A stretch of 26,365 nucleotides of DNA from a virus. This document shows positions 10,172-18,657 of the stretch, in pieces. The position numbers were made by a program, and so were the translations under genes. The notes below the pieces were generated by a model, which worked only from the letters and a program-made list of their open reading frames with translations, was not told the origin of the DNA and made no database searches. The number at the start of each line of letters is the position of its first letter. The stretch's first letter is position 1. The DNA lies in the IMG/VR virus record IMGVR_UViG_3300030382_000915, positions 1 to 26,365 of that record; one strand, given 5' to 3'.

Positions 10172-12652
10172 TTATGATACCTTTATTGCTTTAATTTGAC
10201 AGCCTGTGATTGATTTACCTATACTTGCTACAATAAAATATCCAGACATTGCAGCACCATATATTTCAACTTGACTGTCCCAATTGCTAAAATCTATTAT
10301 GTCACCAATTTCAAGGTGATTGTACTTTGGTCTAATACAATTAAATTCAATTACATCTTTTCTGCTTTTCATTATATTTATATATGCTTCAGCTAGTTTA
10401 GTTGCAGTTGTTGAATCAAGTATTTCATTTGCATCAATTTGAAATTCCATAGTTTGATTAAAGCCATTAACTGTTGTGCCTTGTGAAGTTGAATCTGTTG
10501 CAGTAGCTTCCGATAAATTTTGATTTGCTCCGTAACTATGATTGTATTTAACTAATACAGAATTTTTTACAGCACTTAATGAAGTCTTACCTACTTTATT
10601 TAATTCAACATCAGAATAATCAACTGTTTGATCTGAAGATGAATAGTCATCGGTTCTTCTTAATGTTCTTATTTTAAATTTTCCATCACTACTTAAAAAA
10701 ACATAAGAAAAACAAAGCTTTGCCAATCTATCAATTAAGTCTTTTGAGTTAATAAATTTATATTGTGAAAATGCAAATTTGACATCACTAACAGCATCTT
10801 CATATATATCGCCAAGTAATCCAGAGCTTGTATCGCCAGAAGCATCAAAAAGTTCATAATCAATTTGCGATGAAGTTAATCCACTTACAATATAGCCTTC
10901 TCCACTTGCCATAATGTTGGCACTAATACTTAATGTTGTTGCACTATCTCTAGCAGTAACCATTGCACTTGTTTTGTCTTTAATGTTATAAACAGTTTGA
11001 CCTACAACTGAAGTTGCAAACGAAGCATTAGAATCAACTAACTTATTTGAAGTTGTACTTGTACCAGAGCCGGTGTATATAGGACCTAATTCAGATCGCA
11101 GAATACTTTCTATAATAAATATAGGGTTTTCAATTACTGCGTTTACTGCATAACCTTGATCTCTTGAATCAGCATCAATATATGCTCCATACTGACGACC
11201 TTTACCAGAGCAATAAATATAGTCTAGTTTATTTGGTGTTAATAAATTAACAGTCCTAGAAAGCGTTACAGTTTCTTCAATTTTTTCAGATTCAGTTTCA
11301 AATTGTGTTGTGACACCATATCCGCCTGTATATGTTTTTTCAAAAAATTCTTCTATACTATGAGAATCAATGCTTTCAATATTAAAATCAATAACCACTC
11401 CTGTTTCTTCTATTTGTACAGACTCGTTTGTATTACCGGTAAATAGCTTGAAGCTTATATTCTTTTCAAAATCAAAAGACTCTTCTTGTGCAGCCGTGAA
11501 CATTCCTTCAATATTATATTTAACTTCTGAATCACTTGTTATAGAAGGTAAAGTTACTACACCCGCTAATTGAAAAAAGTCATCTACTGTATCAGTTAAA
11601 CTTGTAACTGTACCCCACTTTACTAATGAAGAAATTCCTGTATAATCACCTAGCTTATTCACTTTTGGAATTGCATAACTTATTGATGCACGAGAATCAG
11701 CAGTAGTTGCACCATTTGCTGCAATAGCTGTTAAAGTTGAAAAGCTTCCATCAACTGCATTGAGCGGATTTGTTACACTACCAGAATTTGTAATTGTACC
11801 ACTACCTTGACCAGAAGAACTTAAAGGTATAAAAACACTTGCAGTACCACCAGAAAATTCCATAACAGGATTGTTTGTTGTTGCATCACAAGTTCCGGTA
11901 AATGTTGGGTAATATCCATCTTTGTAAAAATATAAGTTTTCACTATCTAATGTATTTAGAGCTTGGCTGTCTGGCTTTGCTTCTGAAGCAGATTCACCAA
12001 CGTCCCACTTGTCAGTAATAATTGCCGGAAAAGCACCTTTGTAAAAATTTGAATACCTATCAAAATGCGAAGTTGGTATTGTCCCTATGTCTGTTTTTTC
12101 ATAAAAGTCACCATAAGACAAAGGAATGGGTTTGCCGATATTATTGCTTGGAGCATTGGGATAATTTGTTGAATCAACTATATTTGCGGGTATTCTTTTA
12201 TGAAGTATTGAAGAATTATCAAGCAATGTTAATGTAAAATTATTTTGGTCATAAGATACTTCACCAGAAATTACACCAACACCAATTCTTCTTGCTGCTG
12301 TGTCCAATGTTGTAGTGTTGTTTGTATTAAGAAACAATTCCCATTTACGATTAGCAAAATTATTACTAGCAATTAAATCTGAAAACCTACCGCCTTTTAT
12401 AGACTTAGCAGTATTTATTAGATTAACATTCATATTGCCAATTGATGTACTAAAATTAAAAAAGTCTAATGATTGCGTATATGTTCCAAAACTTGCAACA
12501 ATACCATAATATATATCTGTGCCGTCTTGTCTATGTCTATCACTTACACCAATAAAATCAGATTCGTCATTATAATATAATTTAAGAACCCAAAACGCAG
12601 TAGTATTTGCACTAGCTAGTCCACTCGTTAAAGCTGTATCAAAGGTTAGCAA
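10172..12652 (-). CDS. Large tail tip / baseplate hub-like protein, 826 aa
   Basis: The gene starts at TTG 12652, immediately after the TAA of the tape measure gene (TAATTG). It is the longest gene in the window. The N-terminal 200 residues (FWVLKLYYNDESDFIGVS..., SLDFFNFSTSIGNMNVNLIN) are followed by long Ser/Thr/Asn-rich beta regions. A C-terminal part (FKIRTLRRTDDY, NSVLVKYNHSYG, HLEIGDIIDFSNWDSQVEIY) resembles hub proteins that close a siphovirus tail tip. Its place directly after the tape measure is that of the distal-tail/tail-associated protein group. No enzymatic domain is evident. The exact subunit identity is uncertain. Confidence 0.65.
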   Translation of the reverse strand: MLTFDTALTSGLASANTTAFWVLKLYYNDESDFIGVSDRHRQDGTDIYYGIVASFGTYTQSLDFFNFSTSIGNMNVNLINTAKSIKGGRFSDLIASNNFANRKWELFLNTNNTTTLDTAARRIGVGVISGEVSYDQNNFTLTLLDNSSILHKRIPANIVDSTNYPNAPSNNIGKPIPLSYGDFYEKTDIGTIPTSHFDRYSNFYKGAFPAIITDKWDVGESASEAKPDSQALNTLDSENLYFYKDGYYPTFTGTCDATTNNPVMEFSGGTASVFIPLSSSGQGSGTITNSGSVTNPLNAVDGSFSTLTAIAANGATTADSRASISYAIPKVNKLGDYTGISSLVKWGTVTSLTDTVDDFFQLAGVVTLPSITSDSEVKYNIEGMFTAAQEESFDFEKNISFKLFTGNTNESVQIEETGVVIDFNIESIDSHSIEEFFEKTYTGGYGVTTQFETESEKIEETVTLSRTVNLLTPNKLDYIYCSGKGRQYGAYIDADSRDQGYAVNAVIENPIFIIESILRSELGPIYTGSGTSTTSNKLVDSNASFATSVVGQTVYNIKDKTSAMVTARDSATTLSISANIMASGEGYIVSGLTSSQIDYELFDASGDTSSGLLGDIYEDAVSDVKFAFSQYKFINSKDLIDRLAKLCFSYVFLSSDGKFKIRTLRRTDDYSSSDQTVDYSDVELNKVGKTSLSAVKNSVLVKYNHSYGANQNLSEATATDSTSQGTTVNGFNQTMEFQIDANEILDSTTATKLAEAYINIMKSRKDVIEFNCIRPKYNHLEIGDIIDFSNWDSQVEIYGAAMSGYFIVASIGKSITGCQIKAIKVS

Positions 12653-14023
12653 TTAATTTATCCTTGCCTGTCCGGTGCTTATTGCTTTATTTATAGCCGG
12701 TATAATACTATTGGCTGCAAAGTTATGATCAATAACACCCATACCACCAAAACTTTGATTTATTGTAATCTTTTGATTTGCTGCTGAATTTGCACTTGGT
12801 GAAGTTTGTGTTGGTGATGCACCAAATAAAAAATTCGCAATACCCGCAGTAATTTTATTAGTACCACCAGAAGCTGAAGTCATAAACATATCATACAATT
12901 TAGCTTGTGCCACCATAATCATTAATTGTACAACTGCACGTTTTAATGAAGCGGTTATACTATCGCCCATTACTGCTGAAGTAAGCATTGAAGAAGCTGT
13001 TTGGGCTGCAAATTCAGCAGCTTTTTTACTTGAACTATTTATTTCTTTGTAAGTTACTTCTTGTAAATCTAATTGCACAAAGCTTTGTTTGCGTATTTGT
13101 AAAGTTTCTGCTTCTAAATCTTTAGTTATAATACCAAGTTCAATTGCTTGTTCCGTAGTAAAAAGTTCTTCGCCAACACCAATTTCTTTTGCTTCCTTTA
13201 CAATTTCATTTCTACGTCCTAATGCTTTATTTATAAGGTCCATACCTTTGTTAAAAATATTAAGTGAAGGTGTTGCTTCAACTATTGATTTATTTAAAAG
13301 AGCAAAAAATTCTTGAACTCCTTCTTTTTGTACAGCTTCAGCAAGTAGTGTTAAATTATCAGCAGTTTTCTTAACATTTGGTGCTAATAGTTTACCGAAG
13401 GCTTCACCCGCATCGCTTGTTGCGTTCTGAAGATTTGAAAGACTTCTTGTTAAAGTATCGGATTGCTCTAAAGCTTGTCCACCAAAAAGGTCAGCCATTA
13501 ACTTGACAGCTTCACCGGCTTTCATTTCTTCGGTAGTTAAAGTACGAAGTTGTGGAATTAATTCACCCAATTCACCGGCAAGACCAGAAAAAGTCTTAGC
13601 TGTATTTCTTACCGCAGATTCAAGTTCAATTCCTGTTGCTGCTGACAAATCAATAGCAACTGTAATAATTTCCTTTATCTGTTCTTCTGTAAATTTTAAA
13701 CTTGCAAGAAAAGCCTGTTGCACAATTATAACTTCATCGCCAATACCCGAAACTTTTTGTAATGCAGAGGCTTGATCAAGCAAAGCTTTTGAAGTTTTGC
13801 CTAAAGCTGTCTCAAGCTTCTTTTCAGCAATTTCTTGTTCTGCTGTTAATCTTACAAGAGTTTTTAAACCTGTAATTAATCCGGCAGCACCAACAAAAGC
13901 AACAGCAGATTTTGCAGCGGCTTTACCTAAAGATGTTATTCCTGTTTCAACACCTTTAATATCTTTTTTTGCTCGTTTTGCTCCATCGGCACGAACTTTA
14001 ATATTTAATTTTTTATCAGCCAT
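12653..14023 (-). CDS. Tail tape measure protein
   Basis: This 456-aa, mainly helical protein is rich in Ala, Leu, Lys and Glu, and begins with the basic motif KLNIKVRADGAKRAKKDIKG seen in many tape measures. A hydrophobic segment (SAVAFVGAAGLITGLKTL, about 39-56) is typical, as are the long repeats of polar helix and the Gly/Ser/Asn-rich tail. It follows the frameshifted chaperone genes, the usual place. It sets tail length and enters the host during infection. It is short: at about 1.5 angstrom per residue the tail tube would be roughly 70 nm. The ATG at 14023 overlaps the chaperone gene by 8 nt. Confidence 0.85.
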   Translation of the reverse strand: MADKKLNIKVRADGAKRAKKDIKGVETGITSLGKAAAKSAVAFVGAAGLITGLKTLVRLTAEQEIAEKKLETALGKTSKALLDQASALQKVSGIGDEVIIVQQAFLASLKFTEEQIKEIITVAIDLSAATGIELESAVRNTAKTFSGLAGELGELIPQLRTLTTEEMKAGEAVKLMADLFGGQALEQSDTLTRSLSNLQNATSDAGEAFGKLLAPNVKKTADNLTLLAEAVQKEGVQEFFALLNKSIVEATPSLNIFNKGMDLINKALGRRNEIVKEAKEIGVGEELFTTEQAIELGIITKDLEAETLQIRKQSFVQLDLQEVTYKEINSSSKKAAEFAAQTASSMLTSAVMGDSITASLKRAVVQLMIMVAQAKLYDMFMTSASGGTNKITAGIANFLFGASPTQTSPSANSAANQKITINQSFGGMGVIDHNFAANSIIPAINKAISTGQARIN

Positions 14024-14435
14024 TATCTTTTTTTGCCTTTTCTTGCATACAAGCGTTTATTTCTTTATCTATAATTGAGAAACAATCGAGCCGGTGAGCA
14101 GATACATTGTCAAGTTCGCCTAGAGAAATGTTGAACCTGGTGGTATAATTATATTCATTAATCATATCTAGCATCCACTTTTCAACTAACAAACTACAAT
14201 CTGCAAAAAAAGGAACAGAATGAAAGAGTGTTTGACCATCGGTAAATTCTTTGCTTGATTTACATACTTCATCTATTATGTCCCAAATATCTTCAATCGT
14301 TTGCACTCTCACAGGCTTGTGTTTGTAAGTAACCGGGAGCTTCGCCACAGTATAGGGGAGGCTTCTATATATATCACGTGGTTCTGGTGTTCCAAAATGC
14401 CAACACCAAACCGCTAGGCTTAACCCCCGGAATCT
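14016..14435 (-). CDS. Tail assembly chaperone, T-frame extension (made by -1 frameshift)
   Basis: This frame is open from the A7 slippery run at 14435-14441 to the stop at 14016. It has no ATG before its GTG at 14348 and no Shine-Dalgarno there. Read through the slip, it begins with RFRGLSLAVWCWHF and continues through YTVAKLPVTYKHKPVRVQTI. The fused G-T protein would be 86 plus 139 residues (225 aa). In lambda and many siphoviruses the GT product is needed in small amounts to load the tape measure. The C-terminal part is acidic/helical (FSIIDKEINACMQEKAKKDNG) and overlaps the tape measure start. A separate GTG-started 110-aa protein is the alternative. Confidence 0.75.
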   Translation of the reverse strand, partial: RFRGLSLAVWCWHFGTPEPRDIYRSLPYTVAKLPVTYKHKPVRVQTIEDIWDIIDEVCKSSKEFTDGQTLFHSVPFFADCSLLVEKWMLDMINEYNYTTRFNISLGELDNVSAHRLDCFSIIDKEINACMQEKAKKDNG

Positions 14436-14692
14436 TTTTTTGCCGGTTCAATACCTAAGTATTCTAAAAATATTGCTTGTAAGACTTCATCGACTTTTGC
14501 CATTCCCATATCTTTAAAGTCATTTTCACCAACTCCCGCAATATCACCAACCTTTTCTAAAACTTCGTAATATGATTCTACGTCCATCTTGCCATCCCAC
14601 CAGACTTTCGCATTTAACTTATGCAACTCACGTCTTTGTGCATACGTACAATCATTTACGTCCCACTTTTTTTTGTTTATCTCAATAATCAT
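14420..14692 (-). CDS. Tail assembly chaperone G-like protein, 90 aa
   Basis: This small acidic/helical protein (MIIEINKKKWDVNDCTYAQR..., DKM-like centre KMDVESYYEVLEKVGDI, end FLEYLGIEPAKKDSGG) lies between the tail tube and the tape measure, the position of lambda gpG. GGGAGG precedes ATG 14692. Its end contains the lysine codons of the A7 run at 14435-14441, where a -1 slip would bypass the TAA at 14420 and join it to the T frame. The main product chaperones the tape measure during tail assembly in the cytoplasm and is not usually part of the virion. Confidence 0.8.
   Translation of the reverse strand: MIIEINKKKWDVNDCTYAQRRELHKLNAKVWWDGKMDVESYYEVLEKVGDIAGVGENDFKDMGMAKVDEVLQAIFLEYLGIEPAKKDSGG
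14435..14441 (-). promoter_or_regulatory. -1 ribosomal frameshift site (A AAA AAA)
   Basis: On the coding strand the zero frame reads GCA AAA AAA GAT. Both lysine codons can re-pair after a one-base backward slip. The -1 frame opens just upstream of the site, after TGA four codons earlier, and stays open into the T gene. About 30 nt downstream lies a perfect 6-bp stem GGTGTT/AACACC, further away than a usual stimulator. The zero-frame stop is four codons past the slip site. Confidence 0.75.
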
Positions 14693-14708
14693 TTCGCCTC
14701 CCGATTTA

Positions 14709-15698
14709 TTAAGTTGCTATTATTGTAATTAGAGCGTTTGAGCCGTCTGCTGTCGCTTTAAACGGCAGATCAATAAACACTCCACTATCAGTATTGGTAT
14801 GGGTATATCCTGTGTATTTAGCAGTTGGAATATCAAAGTCAATTGCTGATCCATCGCCTATGCTAATATTTACAGAAGTTCCATCCCTAAAGTCGTCAAT
14901 TGTATCTGTTACGTTGTCATCTAATTTTGCCGATACGCTTCCTGTAACCTCAATCATTCCCCCACGCATATAAGCAGATGGCTCGTGACTTACTGAATTA
15001 ACAGTAGAATAACCTACACGTTGTGCCGGATTCGAGATTGTAACACTAAAGTTATTTAGGACCACATCGTCACCGCCAATACTCATTGTAGTACAATCAA
15101 AAAATCCTTTTGTGTAATCAACAGCAGTTGCATTAGCAGAAGTTCCTTCTGTTCCAACTACCGGCTGATAGCCGCTAAAAAACGTACCAGAAGCAGTAAG
15201 TCGTCCGCCATTTACTGTCGGATCAACGCTTAGTGTCAATTCTTGCAATATAGAAGAAAACATTAATTTATCTTCATCTGTATCTGGTGAAGATATAACA
15301 ACACAAGCATATTCGCCTGTTGAAGCACCTTCTTCATAAGCAACTGTTCCTTGATTTCCTGTAATTGCAACTGTTCCGGAAGGACTGTCATCTTCAGATA
15401 CTAATTGTAGTAAAAGTTGCAAGGCTGCTTCATTTTCTACTGCATAGTCACTAAAAGACCAAGTGAAAGTACCACCTTTAAACGTAGCAATATGATCTGT
15501 TGGTCTTTGCACTCTTTGTCCCGACCTAACTGCATCTGCAAAGGTTGAACCGGCGGAATAATCAATATCATTCACTTCCGGTGTTCTTATTTTATACAGC
15601 GTTCCCGATACATCATTTGTCCCTAAAGCATCTGACTGCAAGGATATATACGATTCAAATTGTTTACCGGAATAAACTGTTTTGTCTAAACCCGCCAT
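14709..15698 (-). CDS. Major tail tube protein
   Basis: This 329-aa beta-rich protein begins MAGLDKTVYSGKQFESYISL and has an N-terminal region (GTLYKIRTPEVNDIDYSAG) and core typical of siphovirus tail tube subunits, with a segment NNFSVTISNPAQRVGYST. The last 60 residues are a beta-rich, Thr/Asp-rich end (TDSGVFIDLPFKATADGSN). It lies between the tail completion genes and the chaperones, the standard order. It polymerises around the tape measure. Its start forms TAATG with the 58-aa gene upstream. The length is above that of short tube proteins, suggesting an added Ig-like or decoration domain, possibly at the end. Confidence 0.75.
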   Translation of the reverse strand: MAGLDKTVYSGKQFESYISLQSDALGTNDVSGTLYKIRTPEVNDIDYSAGSTFADAVRSGQRVQRPTDHIATFKGGTFTWSFSDYAVENEAALQLLLQLVSEDDSPSGTVAITGNQGTVAYEEGASTGEYACVVISSPDTDEDKLMFSSILQELTLSVDPTVNGGRLTASGTFFSGYQPVVGTEGTSANATAVDYTKGFFDCTTMSIGGDDVVLNNFSVTISNPAQRVGYSTVNSVSHEPSAYMRGGMIEVTGSVSAKLDDNVTDTIDDFRDGTSVNISIGDGSAIDFDIPTAKYTGYTHTNTDSGVFIDLPFKATADGSNALITIIAT

Positions 15699-15874
15699 TA
15701 TTTATTTCCCTTTTTTTGTTTTATTATATATCCACCATCAATTAATTGCTTTGGTGGACTTTTGATCTCAACCGATTCGCCATTTTCTAATTTTTCAGCA
15801 ATTTTCTTACCTAAACCTTGCCAATCATTTATAGCTGAAAATGATTGAATTTTTTTACTTATTTTATACTTCAT
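15698..15874 (-). CDS. Small basic hypothetical protein, 58 aa
   Basis: An ATG at 15874 overlaps the stop of the upstream tail gene (ATGA), and the end overlaps the tail tube gene (TAATG). The product MKYKISKKIQSFSAINDWQG... is basic, with a mixed segment ENGESVEIKSPPKQLIDGGY. It lies between tail terminator and tube genes, so a small tail-assembly role is reasonable. It has no recognisable family. Confidence 0.55.
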   Translation of the reverse strand: MKYKISKKIQSFSAINDWQGLGKKIAEKLENGESVEIKSPPKQLIDGGYIIKQKKGNK

Positions 15875-16386
15875 ATAAATATTTCTGTTACTGTACAGTT
15901 AAAAGATAAGTTTGCTCTCCATATATCTAAATTTTCTTCATCTTGTTCGTATGTAACTGTTTCAATCCTACCATCGTGATATTTATAAATACCAGAAGGT
16001 GAATAACTTGTATTATTATGAATTAATCTTTTTAAATGTTCTGCGGTGCTTGTCAATTGTGTTTTAACATTCTTATAGCCACCGCCACGCATTAATGTAT
16101 AAATAATATCAACATCATAGTTTCTTGTTTGACCAGAAGATAGATATTGAACAAACGTATCTTGCTGTGGATCAATAACAAAAGATTGATTGCCTCTATG
16201 CTCGTCAATAACAGGAATCTGAAATTCTTTACGTATAAGGTCCTGTAAAGATTCTATTACGTTTTCATAGACTACATTCGCATAACTGCTTGAGTCATCA
16301 GTTCCCGTTGCAAAAGTAGTTCCTGTGACCGAACTCCAAATTTCGTGTGAATCTGCCCAAAGTGGCGATTGTAAATTTAAAGCCAT
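15871..16386 (-). CDS. Tail completion / tail terminator-like protein, 171 aa
   Basis: Residues 42-72 contain NVIESLQDLIRKEFQIPVID and then HRGNQSFVI. Later strands (YDVDIIYTLMRGGG, EHLKRLIHNN, NLDIWRANLSFNCTVTEIFI) give the helix-then-beta pattern of gpU-like tail terminators. It lies just upstream of the tail tube gene, as terminators usually do. By family it caps the tube and joins it to the head. The ATG at 16386 overlaps the connector stop (TAATG). The assignment is mainly positional and structural. Confidence 0.55.
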   Translation of the reverse strand: MALNLQSPLWADSHEIWSSVTGTTFATGTDDSSSYANVVYENVIESLQDLIRKEFQIPVIDEHRGNQSFVIDPQQDTFVQYLSSGQTRNYDVDIIYTLMRGGGYKNVKTQLTSTAEHLKRLIHNNTSYSPSGIYKYHDGRIETVTYEQDEENLDIWRANLSFNCTVTEIFI

Positions 16387-17369
16387 TAAATTCTTTCTGC
16401 TGTTGCGTGTTTAACTGCTAAAGTCCGTGAATCCAACTCACCAGATACTTCTAGTTCCCATTCATCATTTATTGTATAAACACCAGGTGAAAATCTTACT
16501 TGCATCCCGTGTCCTACATCTTGAAAGTTTCCATCAATTACTTCTGCATCACTTGACTTGTCTATTTTTAAGCTTGTGTCATCTGAAATAAAAGTATCAT
16601 ACTTAACACCAGAAGCCGAGCCACTTGTAAATGTACCGGCTGTACTAATAATAATTTTTATGACATCCCATACGGCTGTTGGTCTGCCACGTACATCAAT
16701 GATTGATCCCGTTGTACTTCCATTGATTGATACTTCTCTAACTATACCAGAGTTTTTAGCCAAGCCTTCATCTTGTGATAAAGCAATTTCACCTTTGCGA
16801 ATCATATCAAGATAGCCTGTACCTTCTGGATTCATAGCCATCGCCATTATCTCATCGCCTTTATCTTTGTCAAAAGGTCTTACTAAATCTGCACAAGCAA
16901 TAATTGCTGTACTTCTTACTACAATCTCTGGATAATCATTACCCGTAGCAGAAGCCATTCCCACACCTTTTCGTGGGTATATAGGAACAGGCAATACATT
17001 ACGCACAAAGTCGCTTGCTTTACGAACTGCTTCTACTTTTGTATCATACCAATCACGTCCCGCTTCTATAACTGCACTATTTAAAAGCGATGTTGATGAA
17101 TTTTCAAGAAAGAAGCTTAATAGTCCTGTGCTTGTATTGTAATTAAATTCTTTGTTTGCATTTGGTGTATCTGTAACCGAAGTCATTTCTTCACCATTAT
17201 AAAACAATTGAGTTACGTATCCGGCAGAATAAAGATAATATAAATCAGTTGTAGCAGATGAAACCCAATCGCTAGGTATTACCCTTCTTAGATTGTAGTT
17301 ATTTATATTCGGTTCTATGTATTGTAAATCTGTATTTGTGTCACAATAAGTGGCTTCGTATGTACTCAC
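16386..17369 (-). CDS. Head-tail connector / adaptor-like structural protein, 327 aa
   Basis: The gene starts at GTG 17369 (GTGA overlap). The N-terminus (YCDTNTDLQYIEPNINNYN) and a middle helical part (WYDTKVEAVRKASDFVRNVL, then YPEIVVRSTAIIACADLVRP, DEIMAMAMNPEGTGYLDMIR) resemble head-tail adaptor proteins, which have a helical bundle of this kind. The C-terminal 130 residues are beta-rich (VREVSINGSTTGSIIDVRGR...), ending with EWELEVSGELDSRTL, and may be an extra domain. It lies between the lysis genes and the tail genes. The role is inferred from position and shape. Confidence 0.55.
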   Translation of the reverse strand: MSTYEATYCDTNTDLQYIEPNINNYNLRRVIPSDWVSSATTDLYYLYSAGYVTQLFYNGEEMTSVTDTPNANKEFNYNTSTGLLSFFLENSSTSLLNSAVIEAGRDWYDTKVEAVRKASDFVRNVLPVPIYPRKGVGMASATGNDYPEIVVRSTAIIACADLVRPFDKDKGDEIMAMAMNPEGTGYLDMIRKGEIALSQDEGLAKNSGIVREVSINGSTTGSIIDVRGRPTAVWDVIKIIISTAGTFTSGSASGVKYDTFISDDTSLKIDKSSDAEVIDGNFQDVGHGMQVRFSPGVYTINDEWELEVSGELDSRTLAVKHATAERI

Positions 17370-17551
17370 GCTTGATGTGTCCTATTCTTTATATCATTAA
17401 AATTAATTGGTGTTGGTTCTTCCATTTCATTTATCGCATTAATCAAAACAACCAGATCGTTAAAGTAAACTTCTGGATTTTCATAAAGCGTATTAAGATC
17501 AATGCTTTTAGCTTTGTCTTTTATTATATGTATGGAATCGCCTAATGTCAT
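17366..17551 (-). CDS. Hypothetical protein, 61 aa
   Basis: A helical, acidic protein (MTLGDSIHIIKDKAKSIDLN..., FNDLVVLINAINEMEEPTPI) without cysteines or membrane segments. Both ends overlap neighbours with ATGA/GTGA junctions. It sits between the endolysin gene and the connector gene and could belong to either group. No family is recognised. Confidence 0.55.
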   Translation of the reverse strand: MTLGDSIHIIKDKAKSIDLNTLYENPEVYFNDLVVLINAINEMEEPTPINFNDIKNRTHQA

Positions 17552-18033
17552 AAGTATTCTTTTACTGTGTCTATATACTTTTCTTCTGTGCCTTTACCTT
17601 GTTCTGTGTTGTAATACTTTTTCCATTGTTTCGCACGTCCTTCTAAAGTATTAGGTAAAGACTTTGGTATTCTCCACAGCTTTAAACGGCAATGCACAAT
17701 TGCTGCTGATATATTCTTTTCAAGTATATCCGCCCATAACTTATCATTATTGTTTTGCCAATGTTTTAAATCAACAAGACTTGCTTCAGCACATTTACCC
17801 ATTAAAGATTTGCGGTGTTTTAAATAATGCTCAAGATTGTCAATAGCTGATAATGGTTCTACTTGCCAGAAGCTTCTTGCCGGTCCATCGCCTAGCTGTC
17901 TTAAATACTTGTATCCAGATTCAACAGCACCTATCTCGTGTATAAAGGTAATTGCATCTTCTGAAGCAAATATGTCGCCCATCCCTTCACAAGTGGACTG
18001 AATAAGCGACTTAATTTGTGTAGGACTGATCAT
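17548..18033 (-). CDS. Putative endolysin (lysozyme-like fold)
   Basis: This 161-aa protein contains HEIGAVESGYKYLRQ (32-46), with an E-S-G(Y/F) motif centred on E38 as in lytic transglycosylases and goose-type lysozymes. It is followed by LGDGPARSFWQVEP (47-60), a conserved substrate-binding style segment, then helices with WADILEKNISAAIVHCRLKL and a C-terminal WKKYYNTEQG. It should cleave the peptidoglycan backbone. It has no signal peptide, so it would need the holin-like proteins encoded immediately upstream. I prefer ATG 18033, which overlaps the upstream stop as ATGA; a TTG at 18039 is an alternative. The fold assignment is from motifs only. Confidence 0.6.
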   Translation of the reverse strand: MISPTQIKSLIQSTCEGMGDIFASEDAITFIHEIGAVESGYKYLRQLGDGPARSFWQVEPLSAIDNLEHYLKHRKSLMGKCAEASLVDLKHWQNNNDKLWADILEKNISAAIVHCRLKLWRIPKSLPNTLEGRAKQWKKYYNTEQGKGTEEKYIDTVKEYL

Positions 18034-18263
18034 TTCCAAGCAATCTTCATTAACGCACCTAATACGTCCAGAACTTCCTTCATTATCTTCTTGCGTTCAT
18101 CGTTATCAAGTTTCCCATCTTCGTAAGCTTCTTGCAAAACTTTAAAGACTTCTTTTATTTCATCGACTAATTTCTTGTATTTTAACCCAATAAATGTTGC
18201 CCCACCGGCAATCATAATTCCGGCTAAGTAAAAGAAATTTGTCCAATTAAACCAATCGCTCAT
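18030..18263 (-). CDS. Holin-like membrane protein, 77 aa
   Basis: ATG 18263 has an excellent TAGGAGA Shine-Dalgarno, so I reject the upstream in-frame start at 18299. One transmembrane helix lies at residues 10-27 (FFYLAGIMIAGGATFIGL). It is followed by amphipathic helices (KKLVDEIKEVFKVLQEAYED, LDNDERKKIMKEVLDVLGAL). The gene is directly upstream of the endolysin gene (ATGA) and directly downstream of another membrane protein, so the pair probably forms the lesion or controls lysis timing. Family names cannot be given with confidence. Confidence 0.65.
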   Translation of the reverse strand: MSDWFNWTNFFYLAGIMIAGGATFIGLKYKKLVDEIKEVFKVLQEAYEDGKLDNDERKKIMKEVLDVLGALMKIAWK

Positions 18264-18264
18264 A

Positions 18265-18495
18265 TTATCTCCTAAATAGGTATGCAATAAAACCGCCAAA
18301 CACGATGCTTACTACCGATCCGATACCTTGTATCGCTGCCATTCCACCTTCTAGCCTTCTTACTCGTCCGTTCTGCATTTGTATTTCAAGCTTGGTATCT
18401 CTGGCTTCTTTATGTATCGACTGCATTGTTGATTCAATACGTGCCAATCTATCTACAATATCCAATCGGTATTCATCGACTTGTGGTTTGTTCAC
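18265..18495 (-). CDS. Holin / XhlA-like membrane protein, 76 aa
   Basis: The gene starts at GTG 18495 (GTGA overlap with the upstream gene). The N-terminal 50 residues are a charged coiled coil (DIVDRLARIESTMQSIHKEA, KLEIQMQNGRVRRLEGGM). The C-terminal 20 residues are a transmembrane helix ending in Arg (GSVVSIVFGGFIAYLFRR). This order, coiled coil then C-terminal helix, matches XhlA-type hemolysin/holin partners. It is followed by a second membrane protein and the endolysin, so it is likely part of the lysis cassette. Confidence 0.6.
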   Translation of the reverse strand: MNKPQVDEYRLDIVDRLARIESTMQSIHKEARDTKLEIQMQNGRVRRLEGGMAAIQGIGSVVSIVFGGFIAYLFRR

Positions 18496-18635
18496 TTTTT
18501 AGATTCTTTCTTATCTTCTTTTTCTGCCGCTTTTTCCGCAGCTTCGTATCCTTGTATAAGAAAATTAATTTCTGAAATTCTCATACTTAGATTCTCACGT
18601 TCTGCTTTTAGCTGTTCCAATCGTTTTTCTGGCAT
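18492..18635 (-). CDS. Small coiled-coil protein, 47 aa
   Basis: ATG 18635 has a strong GGGAGGC Shine-Dalgarno. The product MPEKRLEQLKAERENLSMRI..., ending EKAAEKEDKKESKK, is a charged helix, probably a coiled coil with a disordered Lys/Glu tail. It couples to the XhlA-like gene by a GTGA overlap. It may be a chaperone or regulator of the lysis proteins, or a fibre-assembly helper for the S74 fibre encoded just upstream. No family is recognised. Confidence 0.55.
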   Translation of the reverse strand: MPEKRLEQLKAERENLSMRISEINFLIQGYEAAEKAAEKEDKKESKK

Positions 18636-18657
18636 AATGCCTCCCTTTCATTTTTGA

